Source: Herbiconiux moechotypicola (GTDB lineage Bacteria > Actinomycetota > Actinomycetes > Actinomycetales > Microbacteriaceae). From it: DNA of 64,000 bases. The position numbers were made by a program, and so were the translations under genes. Shown one piece after another: positions 17,910-25,839 of the stretch. A model generated the notes under the pieces. The model saw only the letters and a program-made list of their open reading frames with translations. It searched no databases and was not told the DNA's origin. The stretch is taken from NCBI RefSeq assembly GCF_024979255.1, contig NZ_JANLCN010000011.1:93668-157667 (forward strand), written 5' to 3'. Within the stretch, counting starts at the first letter, position 1, and each line of letters starts with the position of its first letter.

Positions 17910-18836
17910 GCGCTGAAGGGTAATCGGCAGGTCGCCGCGAAAGCCCGTGTAGTCCCGTATGAACCGCTCCATCTCGAGCGTGGCCGGGGAGAGCTTCTTG
18001 CCGGCCACGTGAGCGATGACCACCCGCCTCACCGCGTGATCGTCTTCGATCGCCAAAGTCGCCAGCCCACTTTCGCCCACGAGCGACACACCCAGGGCGC
18101 TCATCACCCCCACACCCAATCCCGCTCGCACCATCGAAGCCAAGGTGCTCGGTGAAGCGACGAGTCGACTCGACGCCGGAACCACCCCAGCACGGGAAAG
18201 CAGATGACCGATCTCCGGCGATATCCCTCCGGCACTCCGTCCGTCACCCGGAGTGATGATGTCGAGCCCGGCGAGACTCGACAGGCCGACGCTGCCCTCA
18301 CCTGCCAGGTCATGGCCGGTGTGGACCAGCACCAGGAGCGGCTCCGTCCACAGCTCGGTCCACGAGAGCTCCGGAAAGGACTCGACGTGGGCGCGAGGGA
18401 TCAGAGCCAGATCGGCGGTGCCGGTGAACAGCAGCTCCGCGAGCGAAGCGGTCGGCATCTCGATGACATCGACGGACACGGCACGATGCAGGCGGGAGAA
18501 CCGTTCCAGGACGTCGGGCAGCACCAGGCTCGCCACGCTCGAGATGCTCCCCAGCCGAACGGCGCCATACGCCTCGCCTCCCAGCGCGGCCACCTCGACG
18601 CGCGCCTTGTCGAAGCTCGACAGGATGTCCCGAGCATGCCCGAGGAAGGCCTCCCCCGACGCTGTCAGCGTGACAGGCCTTCGACTCCGCTCGACCAGCA
18701 CGCTTCCGAGCTCACGCTCAAGGCTGCCCACGTCTGCGCTCACTCTGGACTGCGCCCGGCGAAGGTGCAAGCCCGCGCGGACGAATCCCCCATGCTCGAC
18801 GACGGCGACGAACGAGCGAATCCAGCCGAGCTGCAT
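17901..18836 (-). CDS. LysR-family transcriptional regulator
   Basis: 311 residues. N-terminal winged HTH (MQLGWIRSFVAVVEHGGFVRAGLHLRRAQSRVSADVGSLERELGSVLVERSRRPVTLTASG). The substrate-binding domain begins at about 90 (GAVRLGSISSVASLVLPDVLERF). Divergent from a racemase-family gene and a dicarboxylate-type carrier, with a perfect palindrome between them, so it very likely regulates that pair in response to the substrate. Confidence 0.9.
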   Translation of the reverse strand: MQLGWIRSFVAVVEHGGFVRAGLHLRRAQSRVSADVGSLERELGSVLVERSRRPVTLTASGEAFLGHARDILSSFDKARVEVAALGGEAYGAVRLGSISSVASLVLPDVLERFSRLHRAVSVDVIEMPTASLAELLFTGTADLALIPRAHVESFPELSWTELWTEPLLVLVHTGHDLAGEGSVGLSSLAGLDIITPGDGRSAGGISPEIGHLLSRAGVVPASSRLVASPSTLASMVRAGLGVGVMSALGVSLVGESGLATLAIEDDHAVRRVVIAHVAGKKLSPATLEMERFIRDYTGFRGDLPITLQRSE

Positions 18837-18845
18837 AGCTCGACC

Positions 18846-18868
18846 CTACATCCGATTTTCGGATGTAG
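18846..18868. promoter_or_regulatory. LysR operator palindrome
   Basis: CTACATCCGA (18846-18855) and TCGGATGTAG (18859-18868) form a perfect dyad with spacer TTT. It contains the T-N11-A pattern favoured by LysR proteins and lies 9 bp from the LysR start, in the shared region of the divergent genes. Confidence 0.7.
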
Positions 18869-18947
18869 ATGATCCGCATTGAGCGGGGTCCGCGCAAAGA
18901 GGCCGTCGATAGCGTCGAACGACCGACACATCTCGACGAGGAGAATC

Positions 18948-19733
18948 ATGACCGACACCATCACCGGCACCACTCACGACCGCACGCGCTACGTCAACTC
19001 GATGGGACCTCGCGGCGTCATCGGCATCATGACGCCTGGGCCCAATGTCATCGTCGAGAACGAGATGATGGACATGCGACCCGCCGGCGTGATCAATGCC
19101 GTGGACCGCTACTACGTACCCAACCAGTCGATCGACGCCGACGAGGACTGGGCGATCATCATGAAGCACGTCGCCGCGAACCTCGACGAGTCCGTCCGAC
19201 GACTCAACGAAGCACTCATCGACCATCTGATCCTCGGCATGTCCTCCCAGAGCTTCATGGGCGGGGTCAAGGGCAGCTTCGCGCTGCAAGAGCACCTCGA
19301 AGAGGTATCAGGAGTGCCCGTCACGATGGGCGCTCAGTCTGCAGAAGCTGCCTTCGAGGCCGTCGGGGCCAGAAAGATCGCCCTGGTGACGCCCTACTAC
19401 CCGATCATCGAGAAGCAGGCCGCCTCGTACTTCTCCGATCGCGGCTACGACGTCGTGCACATCGAAGGCCTCAAGTGCAAGAGCATCATCGAGGTCGCCT
19501 CCCAGACCGCGGAGACGCTGGAACGCGCCGTCGAGGTCGCCGACTCGCACAAGCCCGATGCCATCATTCAGCTCGGCACCAATCTGCACTTCGCCCAGGT
19601 CGCTGCCACGATGGAGGAACGGCTTAACAAACCCGTCTTCGCGGTCGGTACCGCCATCTACTGGAACGCGCTCCGCAAAATGGGCATCACCGACCGGTAT
19701 GCCGGATTTGGCAGCCTCCTCGCTGCACACTGA
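18948..19733 (+). CDS. Asp/Glu racemase-fold enzyme (maleate isomerase/arylmalonate decarboxylase group)
   Basis: 261 residues from ATG 18948, with GAGGAGA upstream. The fold signatures MTPGPNVIVENEM, GAQSAEAAFEAVGARKIALVTPYYP and LGTNLHFAQV match the maleate isomerase/arylmalonate decarboxylase group. The two positions that usually hold catalytic cysteines read GMSSQSF and LGTNL, so neither is cysteine. The only cysteine is in GLKCKS at about residue 186. The reaction is therefore uncertain: a decarboxylase, isomerase or cofactor-free lyase is possible. It is followed 32 bp later by a MatC-type carrier and is divergent from LysR. Confidence 0.8.
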   Translation: MTDTITGTTHDRTRYVNSMGPRGVIGIMTPGPNVIVENEMMDMRPAGVINAVDRYYVPNQSIDADEDWAIIMKHVAANLDESVRRLNEALIDHLILGMSSQSFMGGVKGSFALQEHLEEVSGVPVTMGAQSAEAAFEAVGARKIALVTPYYPIIEKQAASYFSDRGYDVVHIEGLKCKSIIEVASQTAETLERAVEVADSHKPDAIIQLGTNLHFAQVAATMEERLNKPVFAVGTAIYWNALRKMGITDRYAGFGSLLAAH

Positions 19734-19765
19734 CCCCCCCCAGAGCCTGACTGCATTCGGAGCCG

Positions 19766-21022
19766 ATGATGCCTCTCGAACTCATATCCATAGCCGTACT
19801 CGTCGTCATCTTCGTGGCGTCCGCGCTCCTGAAGATCAACATGGGAGCCATCGCGCTCGTCGCCACCTTCCTCGTCGGGACACTCCTGGCGGGGGAGGGA
19901 ATCGACGATGTCCTCTCCGGATTCCCGACCGACCTGTTCGTCATCCTGGTGGGAGTCACGTTCCTCTTCGCCATAGCCCAGAACAACGGCACGATCGACT
20001 GGGTCGTCGAACGCGCCGTGTTCCTCACCGGAGGACGAACCTGGGCGCTGCCCTGGGTGATGTTCACCATCGCGGCCGCTCTGGGCGCGGCGGGCGCGGT
20101 TCCTCCCGCTGCCGTCGCGATCATCGCACCGACCGCTCTGAGCCTTGCACGACGCAATGGCATATCACCCCTGTTCATGGGGCTGATGATCGCCAACGGG
20201 GTCAGCGCCGGCGAGTTCTCACCGATCGGCGTCTTCGGCATCATCGTGAACGGACTGGCAGATCAAGCCGGCCTCGCATACTCACCAGGGCTGCTCTTCC
20301 TCAGCACGTTCACCTTCAACCTGCTGCTCTGCCTCGTGCTGCACCTCTGGTTCACGCGCCGCAACGCACCGAAGGTCGACGTCGTGGACACAACGAGCAT
20401 CCCCGCGTCGAGAGCAGACCTGCCGGCGACGACCGTTGCCGTGGTTCTGACGCTGTGCGCGATCCTAGGAATGGTCGCATCCGTTCTGTTCTTCGCAGTC
20501 AACATCGGCTTCGCCGCACTGACCGCAGCAGTCGTGGTCTCCATCGTCTCGCCCCGCGCGGGCAAAGCAGCGGTCCCGATGATCGCATGGCCCACGGTCT
20601 TCCTCATCACCGGCATCGTCACGTATGTCGGACTGCTGGAGAGGGTCGGGGCGATCGACTACCTCGGAAACGCCGTCGGATCCGTAGGAGCACCCCTGCT
20701 CGCCGCACTGCTCATCTGCCTCCTCGGCGGCGTCGTCTCCGCGTTCGCCTCGACGACCGGCATCTTGGGTGCGCTGGTGCCCCTCGCAGTTCCGTTCATG
20801 CTCGCAGGCGACGTCAACTCCGTGACGATGCTGATCGCACTGTCGATCGCATCCTCAGTCGTCGACGCCTCGCCTTTCTCGACCACAGGTGCGCTCATCA
20901 TCGCCAACGTGCCCGCCGAGCACCGCGACCGGCTCTTCAGTCAGCTTCTGCGGTGGGGTCTCTCCATGATCGTCGTGGCACCGGTGCTCGCCTGGACAAT
21001 CTTCGTCCTCCCGGGGTGGTAG
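19766..21022 (+). CDS. SLC13/MatC-type dicarboxylate carrier
   Basis: 418 residues with about 11 membrane helices. The N-terminal third matches the MatC dicarboxylate-carrier pattern (LLKINMGAIALVATFLVGTLLAGEGIDDVLSGFPTDLFVILVGVTFLFAIAQNNGTIDWVVERAV); a second repeat ends in DASPFSTTGALIIANVP. By family it imports C3-C5 dicarboxylates such as malonate. Together with the LysR and the racemase-fold enzyme it forms a compact uptake-and-conversion module. A weak stem (CCGTATC/GATACGG, 21024-21046) follows the stop. Confidence 0.85.
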   Translation: MMPLELISIAVLVVIFVASALLKINMGAIALVATFLVGTLLAGEGIDDVLSGFPTDLFVILVGVTFLFAIAQNNGTIDWVVERAVFLTGGRTWALPWVMFTIAAALGAAGAVPPAAVAIIAPTALSLARRNGISPLFMGLMIANGVSAGEFSPIGVFGIIVNGLADQAGLAYSPGLLFLSTFTFNLLLCLVLHLWFTRRNAPKVDVVDTTSIPASRADLPATTVAVVLTLCAILGMVASVLFFAVNIGFAALTAAVVVSIVSPRAGKAAVPMIAWPTVFLITGIVTYVGLLERVGAIDYLGNAVGSVGAPLLAALLICLLGGVVSAFASTTGILGALVPLAVPFMLAGDVNSVTMLIALSIASSVVDASPFSTTGALIIANVPAEHRDRLFSQLLRWGLSMIVVAPVLAWTIFVLPGW

Positions 21023-21061
21023 CCCGTATCAAGGTGTTGGATACGGCTCGCGGCTGAGCCC

Positions 21062-21604
21062 TCAGTTCGAATCTAGATGAGAGTTGAGGCGACCCAAGCT
21101 CTCCAGGGCTACTCGGCCGCTGTCGTCCGCAGGGCTCCATATAACAAGAGTGTCGTCGGCTGAACCACCGATTGTAAAGAGATGAAACACGAGCGAGTAG
21201 ACCCCGACGGCAGGGTGGTTGAATTCCAGCCTTCCCGACATGCTTGGCGACGGCTCTTTCGCCCACTCTGTTGAGAACGAAGTGCTCCGAGCCACCAACT
21301 CTCCAATAAGGTCGAGGTAGGTCCCGTCTTCAGCATTCCGCAGCAGTGATTCCCTCAGGAGCGCCACAAGCTGGGCGCGCCCGATCGCAAGATCTTCAGG
21401 GCTCGCATGAGCAGCAGCTGAGAAAAACGCAGTCCTCACGAGATTGCTGCCCGCCGAGAATCCTGCCGCCACCTCCCTGGCCAACTGATTGGACTCAACC
21501 ACATTCATGTGCTTGTCATAGACGAAAGCGGGATGAAAAGTCAGGGAATCCACGAGCGATTTCAGCTCACTTCGTCGGCTCTGGTCGTACTGAAAAGTGC
21601 TCAC
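21062..21604 (-). CDS. Stand-alone MmyB-like sensor domain (no HTH)
   Basis: About 180 residues from GTG 21604. The whole protein is the C-terminal sensor domain seen in the XRE/MmyB regulators of this window: SLTFHPAFVYDKHMNVVESNQLAREVAAGFSAGSNLVRTAFFS, a helical middle, STEWAKEP, and the final strand set VYSLVFHLFTIGGSADDTLVIWSPAD. No HTH precedes it; upstream sequence is a decayed hydrolase on the other strand. Either a 5'-truncated regulator or a genuine HTH-less protein; its length matches two other HTH-less copies at 31.2 and 32.8 kb. Confidence 0.65.
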   Translation of the reverse strand: MSTFQYDQSRRSELKSLVDSLTFHPAFVYDKHMNVVESNQLAREVAAGFSAGSNLVRTAFFSAAAHASPEDLAIGRAQLVALLRESLLRNAEDGTYLDLIGELVARSTSFSTEWAKEPSPSMSGRLEFNHPAVGVYSLVFHLFTIGGSADDTLVIWSPADDSGRVALESLGRLNSHLDSN

Positions 21605-21649
21605 TGTGCAGACGCTACGGTCACGCGCTAGAGGCGGCGTGCTCCTCAC

Positions 21650-22153
21650 AGGACCACCCAACGCGGTACGTGCCGGCCGCTGGCATGAGTGCGGGTGGCG
21701 GACTCGCTGCGGGGATTGCGTTGCTTGCCCGGGACCGTCAGGGCCCGGCGCTTCTTGGTCAGCTACTGATCTGCCCGATACTCGACGATCGCGACAGTAC
21801 GGTATCCACTTTGCAGTTCGATGGTGCAGGAACCTGGGATCGCAGCTCCAACCTGACAGGGTGGACAGCGTTGCTGGGGAGCAGGCGAGGCACCCCGGAG
21901 GTGTCCATCTACGCCGCGCCCGCACGAGCTACCGACTTGACCGGTCTGCCGTCGACGTACATCGACTGTGGGAGTGCAGAGGTGTTCCGGGACGAGGACG
22001 TGGCGTATGCGAGCAGCCTGTGGGCCGCCGGAGTGCAGGCCGAGCTCCATGTGGGTGGGCGGCTTTCACGGCTTTGAGCTGATGGCTGACGCGGCGATCT
22101 CGCAGGCTGCGGTCGCTGCGCGACAGACCTGGGTCGACCGCCTGCTGGGGTGA
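21650..22153 (+). pseudogene. Alpha/beta hydrolase remnant (5'-truncated, frameshifted)
   Basis: The 3' part of an esterase/lipase-type hydrolase: GMSAGGGLAAGIALLARDRQGPALLGQLLICPILDDRDSTVS (nucleophile serine in GxSAGG), then SIYAAPARATDLTGLPSTYIDCGSAEVFRDEDVAYA with the catalytic aspartate region. After AELHV near 22050 the frame slips, and the end (GGFHGFELMADAA...WVDRLLG, holding the catalytic histidine) is in another frame. The N-terminal half is missing. Convergent with the SDR remnant, 3 bp apart. Confidence 0.8.
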
Positions 22154-22156
22154 TGG

Positions 22157-22435
22157 TCAGGAGAAGGCTGGGAGGCCGCTGGCGGCGGTGAGGCCGCCGT
22201 CGACAGGGAGAATCAGCCCGGTGATGAATCGGGCGTCGTCGGAGGCGAGAAACGCGGCTGCGGCAGCGACGTCATCCGGGGCGGAGTGACCCTTCAGCGC
22301 TTGTTTGTCGCTGGATCGTTCCGCCCAGGTGCGGTAGGGGTCACGTCGGGCGAGTTCGTCGGTCATGGTAATGCCGGGGGCGACGGCGTTGACGCGGACC
22401 CCGGCGGGGTCGAGGTCGAAGGCGAGTGGCGTACT
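22157..22435 (-). pseudogene. SDR remnant (C-terminal part only)
   Basis: About 90 residues match the last third of an SDR: FDLDPAGVRVNAVAPGITMTDELARRDPYRTW...ASDDARFITGLILPVDGGLTA. The Rossmann N-terminus and the YxxxK region are absent, and upstream sequence in this frame is unrelated. It is the mirror of the truncated hydrolase on the other strand: both retain only 3' ends. Confidence 0.8.
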
Positions 22436-22532
22436 TCCAGTCGCTCCACGCCCATGGATTCGATGTGAATCCGACTCTCCACACGAGTCCTGGGTCGTTC
22501 CGGAGCTCAAGACCTGCTCCTTGCATGCTCAC

Positions 22533-22922
22533 TTAGCCGTGCGCGATGAAGGATCGGGCGGCCGACAGCACTGCCGGCCCAGCGTCGTCGAGATCCCGCT
22601 CGCGGAGCACTCGGGCCGGCGCCACGTCGTCGAGCTCGGGGTTCAAGCCCTGAAACCAGCTCGCCACCGTCGACGGCGACTCTCTATCCCGAAGCATGGC
22701 CATCACATAATAGGAGGTCCGGAGTCGCTTGATGACCTCGCTCGAGGGAGAGCGTGAACCTTCGGCCCACTCGCGGACCGCTCGTGTCTCCTGCACACCG
22801 CCGAGGTAGGCGACAAGGGTGGCACCGAGCGTCTCGCGCAAGGCAGAGATGATCTCGCCGGGCGCCAGCCGCAGCGAGTCCTCGTAAGCACGAAGGCCAG
22901 GACGTGAGGTAGCGATAGCCAT
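22533..22922 (-). CDS. Small Xre/MbcA-ParS-like (DUF2384-type) protein
   Basis: 129 residues. An N-terminal HTH-like segment (ALRETLGATLVAYLGGVQETRAVREWAEGSRSPSSEVIKRLRTSYYVMAML) is followed by a toxin-binding-like C-terminal part (SPSTVASWFQGLNPELDDVAPARVLRERDLDDAGPAVLSAARSF). This layout resembles the Xre-MbcA-ParS family, whose members are often antitoxins paired with RES toxins. No RES-type gene lies next to it, so it may be an orphan or a regulator. Confidence 0.65.
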   Translation of the reverse strand: MAIATSRPGLRAYEDSLRLAPGEIISALRETLGATLVAYLGGVQETRAVREWAEGSRSPSSEVIKRLRTSYYVMAMLRDRESPSTVASWFQGLNPELDDVAPARVLRERDLDDAGPAVLSAARSFIAHG

Positions 22923-22972
22923 GCATCCATTTCACCCCACTACAGCCAAAAAGGCAATCAGAACCCAAATGA

Positions 22973-23311
22973 ATGCCAGACAAATCACAGTCTAAAACAC
23001 ACCTGAAAGCACCGATGTGCACATGGGGAATCCTCTACGGATCGACCGAGCTGGCGGGCGCCGCGATCGACAGCCAAGACACCTCCGTCATATCACCCGC
23101 CGAAGAGCTCGCCTTGCAGGGTCGAGCCGGCGCGGTCGCGGCCATCAACCTGATCGGTACCGCGCTCGGCATCACCGCTCTGGTGATAGGAATACGAACG
23201 AGGAAGACCAGCACGTTCTCGGCCCGCACGATCATCGCCGCACTCCTCGCTCCCCTGCTGTGCTTCCTTCCGTCGATCTGGCTCCTCTCGGCCGCCTCGA
23301 CCCCTGAGTAG
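22973..23311 (+). CDS. Small membrane protein, unknown
   Basis: Up to 112 residues with two convincing membrane helices (VAAINLIGTALGITALVIGI and TIIAALLAPLLCFLPSIWLL) joined by a short basic loop. The N-terminal 35 residues are less protein-like, and the true start may lie further in. Divergent from the DUF2384-type gene. A minus-strand frame overlaps its 3' half; only one can be fully coding there. No function recognised. Confidence 0.45.
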   Translation: MPDKSQSKTHLKAPMCTWGILYGSTELAGAAIDSQDTSVISPAEELALQGRAGAVAAINLIGTALGITALVIGIRTRKTSTFSARTIIAALLAPLLCFLPSIWLLSAASTPE

Positions 23312-23557
23312 CGCGCCAGGCGGTTCGCCCTCTCGCGTCGTTCTGCGGCCATCTGGGCCCTCATATCGACCCACCAGACAGAGATTCTCACCGGCAGTCC
23401 AAGGACTGCGAAGACGAGTCCGATCTGCATCACCCAGTCCTGACGGGTCACGAAGAACACTGCGATGCAGAGCAAGGAGATTAACGTACAAGCTAGTGCC
23501 GTCCACACGATGGCGTTTCGCGCCCTCGCCGTGCAGGGTCGCTTCATGAGGGCAGAG
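23035..23557 (-). CDS. Possible small membrane protein with run-on C-terminus
   Basis: From ATG 23557, the first 75 or so residues look real: a basic N-terminus, a membrane helix (VWTALACTLISLLCIAVFFV), a second (WVMQIGLVFAVLGLPVRISVWWV) and a charged ERRERANRLARY segment. Beyond about 23311 the frame is antisense to the plus-strand membrane gene and looks like shadow, as if the natural stop has been lost. A decayed gene or a false call is possible. Confidence 0.3.
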
Positions 23558-23631
23558 TAGCAAGACCTCTCTCCCCCGTGCCCCAGCGGCGCATCCGTGC
23601 GGTTCTGCGTGACCGGCTTAGGCTCGGGCGC

Positions 23632-24237
23632 ATGATCACGAACCAGCGTCTCGCGCCTCTGCTCGAGCAGTACGACTGGGCGGTCGAGCGGCTGCTCGCT
23701 CGGCTGACCGGCCCCACCAGCAACTCCGGTGACGATGTCGAGGTGAAGGTGCCGGCACTGACAGACGCCGAGTACCTGTGGGAGCCCGTGGACGACTGCT
23801 GGTCGGTGCGCCGGCGCGTCGACGGCCCTGGCACGGGTGCAGCGAAGCTCATCGGCGCCGGCGACTGGGGTCGCGATGCCGCTCCGCAGAGCCCGTGGCC
23901 TCCACTCGTGACCACGATCGCCTGGCGTCTCGACCACCTCACAGAGACGCTCACCGGCCGGGCCGATCACCTCGGGGGCGACCATTCATTCGACCGTGCG
24001 CGCTACTAACCGCTGGGAGATGTCGCCGGCGCCATCGACTCGTTCCGCAGCGCGATGCTCGGCGTGCCCGAGAGCGACTACGACCGCACCGGACTGAGCA
24101 GCTATCCCTACGGCAGCGACACCGACGAGACCTTCACCTCGATCGTGTGGTGGCAGAACCACGAGATCCTCCACCACGGCGCCGAGATCGCGCTCCTCCG
24201 CGACCTCTTCGCCCGTGGTGGCACCCGCATCCGCTGA
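23632..24237 (+). pseudogene. DinB-family protein interrupted by an in-frame stop
   Basis: MITNQRLAPLLEQYDWAVERLLARL opens a DinB/YfiT-type four-helix protein. A TAA at 24007-24009 ends the frame after HSFDRARY, and the same frame resumes as PLGDVAGAIDSFRSAMLGV...ETFTSIVWWQNHEILHHGAEIALLRDLF. The three metal-site histidines typical of the family would be split across the stop (HLT... in the first part, NHE/HHG in the second). A single point change explains it, so this is a recent nonsense allele or a base-call error. Confidence 0.75.
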
Positions 24238-24247
24238 GCCTAGGTTG

Positions 24248-24273
24248 ATTAATACAGCGCATGCTGTATTAAT
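24248..24273. promoter_or_regulatory. ArsR/CmtR-type operator
   Basis: Perfect 11-bp arms ATTAATACAGC and GCTGTATTAAT flank the spacer GCAT, ending 6 bp before the regulator's start codon. AT-rich 26-bp dyads of this kind are typical ArsR/SmtB-family operators, and the site would overlap the promoter of the operon it controls. Confidence 0.8.
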
Positions 24274-24279
24274 GGCGTC

Positions 24280-24636
24280 ATGGAGATCGTGACGAGCAGG
24301 CTCGACGTGATGAACCGGCTGGGGCGCGCCATGGCCGACCCGAGTCGGTCGCGCATCCTGTTGCTGCTGCTCGAGGCTCCGGCGTATCCCGCAGCGATCG
24401 CCGAGAGCCTCGGGATGACGCGGCAGAACGTGTCGAATCACCTCACCTGCCTCCGCGACTGCGGGATCGTCGTGGCCGAGCCGGAGGGGCGGCATCAGCG
24501 TTACGAGATCGCGGATGCGCACCTCGCACGGGCCCTGAACGACCTGGTGGGCGTCGTGCTGGCGGTCGACACGTCGGCGCCGTGCAACGACGAAGCGTGC
24601 ACGGTACCCGGATGCTGCGGGGCGGCGGCCCGATGA
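24280..24636 (+). CDS. cmtR: CmtR-like ArsR-family metal-sensing repressor
   Basis: 118 residues. Winged HTH (RLGRAMADPSRSRILLLLLEAPAYPAAIAESLGMTRQNVSNHLTCLRDCGIVV). The pair in NHLTCLRDCG sits in the recognition helix as in CmtR, the cadmium/lead sensor, and the tail adds CNDEACTVPGCC, which supplies the third ligand. Metal binding would release the operator at 24248-24273. Its stop overlaps the start of the CDF exporter (ATGA). Confidence 0.88.
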   Translation: MEIVTSRLDVMNRLGRAMADPSRSRILLLLLEAPAYPAAIAESLGMTRQNVSNHLTCLRDCGIVVAEPEGRHQRYEIADAHLARALNDLVGVVLAVDTSAPCNDEACTVPGCCGAAAR

Positions 24637-25334
24637 CGGCGGCGGTCGCACAGCTGGGCGACGCGCGCCGAACGGTGCTGCAGCGACGCATCCGGCTCAT
24701 CGTCACCGCGACCATCGGGTACAACCTGATCGAGGCGGTGGTGGCGATCGCCGCGGGCTCGGCCGCGTCGTCCGGGGCGCTCATCGGGTTCGGGCTCGAC
24801 TCCACCATCGAGGTGCTCTCCGCGGGCGCCGTCGCCTGGCAGTTCACGCGCCGGGATCCGGAGCACTGGGAGAAGGGGACGCTGCGGGTGATCGCGGTGG
24901 CCTTCTTCGCGCTGGCCGTCTATGTGAGCGTGAGCGCGGTGCTCGCCCTCACCCGGGTCATCGAGCCGGAGCACAGCACGGTGGGAATCGTGCTCACCGC
25001 ACTCAGCGTCGTCATCATGCCCTTCCTCTCGCTCGCGGAGCGCCGCACCGGGCGAGAGCTCGGGTCGGCCACCGCGGTCGCGGATTCCAAGCAGACCCTC
25101 GTGTGCGCCTGCCTCTCAGCGGCGGTTCTGCTCGGCCTGCTCCTCAACACTCTGTTCGGCTGGTGGTGGGCCGACCCGGTGGCCGCGCTCGTGATCGTGG
25201 TCTTCGCCGTGCGCGAGGGCGTCGAGGCCTGGAAGGGCGACGCCTGCGCGACCTCGGTCGGGATGCTGCTCGACGACGACGACCACGGCACCGACGACGA
25301 TTGTCACCACGACGGCGCGCACCACGGCCGGTGA
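24633..25334 (+). CDS. Cation diffusion facilitator-like metal exporter
   Basis: 233 residues from ATG 24633 (MTAAVAQ). About six membrane helices. The second helix carries the GFGLDSTIEV site, and a second acidic site lies in ADSKQTLVCAC, corresponding to the HxxxD-type metal sites of CDF proteins. The C-terminus is very rich in Asp and His (DDDDHGTDDDCHHDGAHHGR), a soft metal-binding tail. Translationally coupled to CmtR, so cadmium, lead or zinc efflux is the likely role. Confidence 0.87.
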   Translation: MTAAVAQLGDARRTVLQRRIRLIVTATIGYNLIEAVVAIAAGSAASSGALIGFGLDSTIEVLSAGAVAWQFTRRDPEHWEKGTLRVIAVAFFALAVYVSVSAVLALTRVIEPEHSTVGIVLTALSVVIMPFLSLAERRTGRELGSATAVADSKQTLVCACLSAAVLLGLLLNTLFGWWWADPVAALVIVVFAVREGVEAWKGDACATSVGMLLDDDDHGTDDDCHHDGAHHGR

Positions 25335-25335
25335 C

Positions 25336-25400
25336 TTCTGCATAAGAATTCGGGGTGGCGAGCTCTCACAGGGCTTGCCACCCCGAATTCTTATGCAGAA
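25336..25400. terminator. Perfect 24-bp hairpin between convergent genes
   Basis: Left arm 25336-25359 and right arm 25377-25400 are exact reverse complements over 24 bp, with a 17-bp loop. The stem mixes an AT-rich base (containing GAATTC) with a GC-rich top (GGGGTGGC/GCCACCCC). It begins 2 bp after the exporter stop and ends 2 bp before the tatB stop, which fits a bidirectional terminator. The perfect length is unusual for a terminator. Confidence 0.75.
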
Positions 25401-25401
25401 C

Positions 25402-25839
25402 CTACGCCGCGCCCCGCGAAGAGGGCCCGACGCGGGCGAGCATGGCCTCCTGCCAGCCGCCCGGGGCTATGGGCTTCGCGGGCTTGGGTGGAGCGGATGC
25501 GGCGACGGGGGTGACCCGAGGAGCGGACGACGGCGCGTCGAACGACGCGGACGGCTCCCGTTCGGGCGACCCCTCCCCCGCCGACTCCTCCGGGGCGAGG
25601 GCGTCGCGCACGATCCGGCGCGGGTCGTACTGCCGGGGATCGAGCTTCTTCCAGTCCTCCGCATCGAAGTCGGGGCCGAGCTCCTCGGCCACCCGCGACT
25701 TGGCGGTCTCGGTGAAGCCGCGCACGGCCCTCACGAAGGACCCGAGCTTCTCGGCGTACAGCGGCAAGCGCTGCGGCCCGATGATGAACGCCGCGATCAC
25801 ACCGATCAGCAGCAGCTTCTCGAAGGTCAGTCCGAACAT
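25402..25839 (-). CDS. tatB: Sec-independent translocase subunit TatB
   Basis: 145 residues: a short N-terminus, one membrane helix (LTFEKLLLIGVIAAFIIGPQRLP) with the glycine-proline hinge of TatB, an amphipathic helix (LYAEKLGSFVRAVRGFTETAKSRVAEELG) and a disordered acidic/proline tail. The polar residue at position 6 (E7-like) marks TatB rather than TatA. Overlaps the end of tatC by 13 bp. Acts with TatC as receptor for twin-arginine substrates. Confidence 0.88.
   Translation of the reverse strand: MFGLTFEKLLLIGVIAAFIIGPQRLPLYAEKLGSFVRAVRGFTETAKSRVAEELGPDFDAEDWKKLDPRQYDPRRIVRDALAPEESAGEGSPEREPSASFDAPSSAPRVTPVAASAPPKPAKPIAPGGWQEAMLARVGPSSRGAA

Noticed and set aside
21024..21046. Intrinsic terminator after the MatC-type carrier
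   Set aside because: The stem is only 7 bp and has no T-run; too weak to call.
22533..22922. A toxin-antitoxin pair
   Set aside because: The DUF2384-like protein has no adjacent RES-type toxin; the neighbouring small genes are membrane proteins or remnants.
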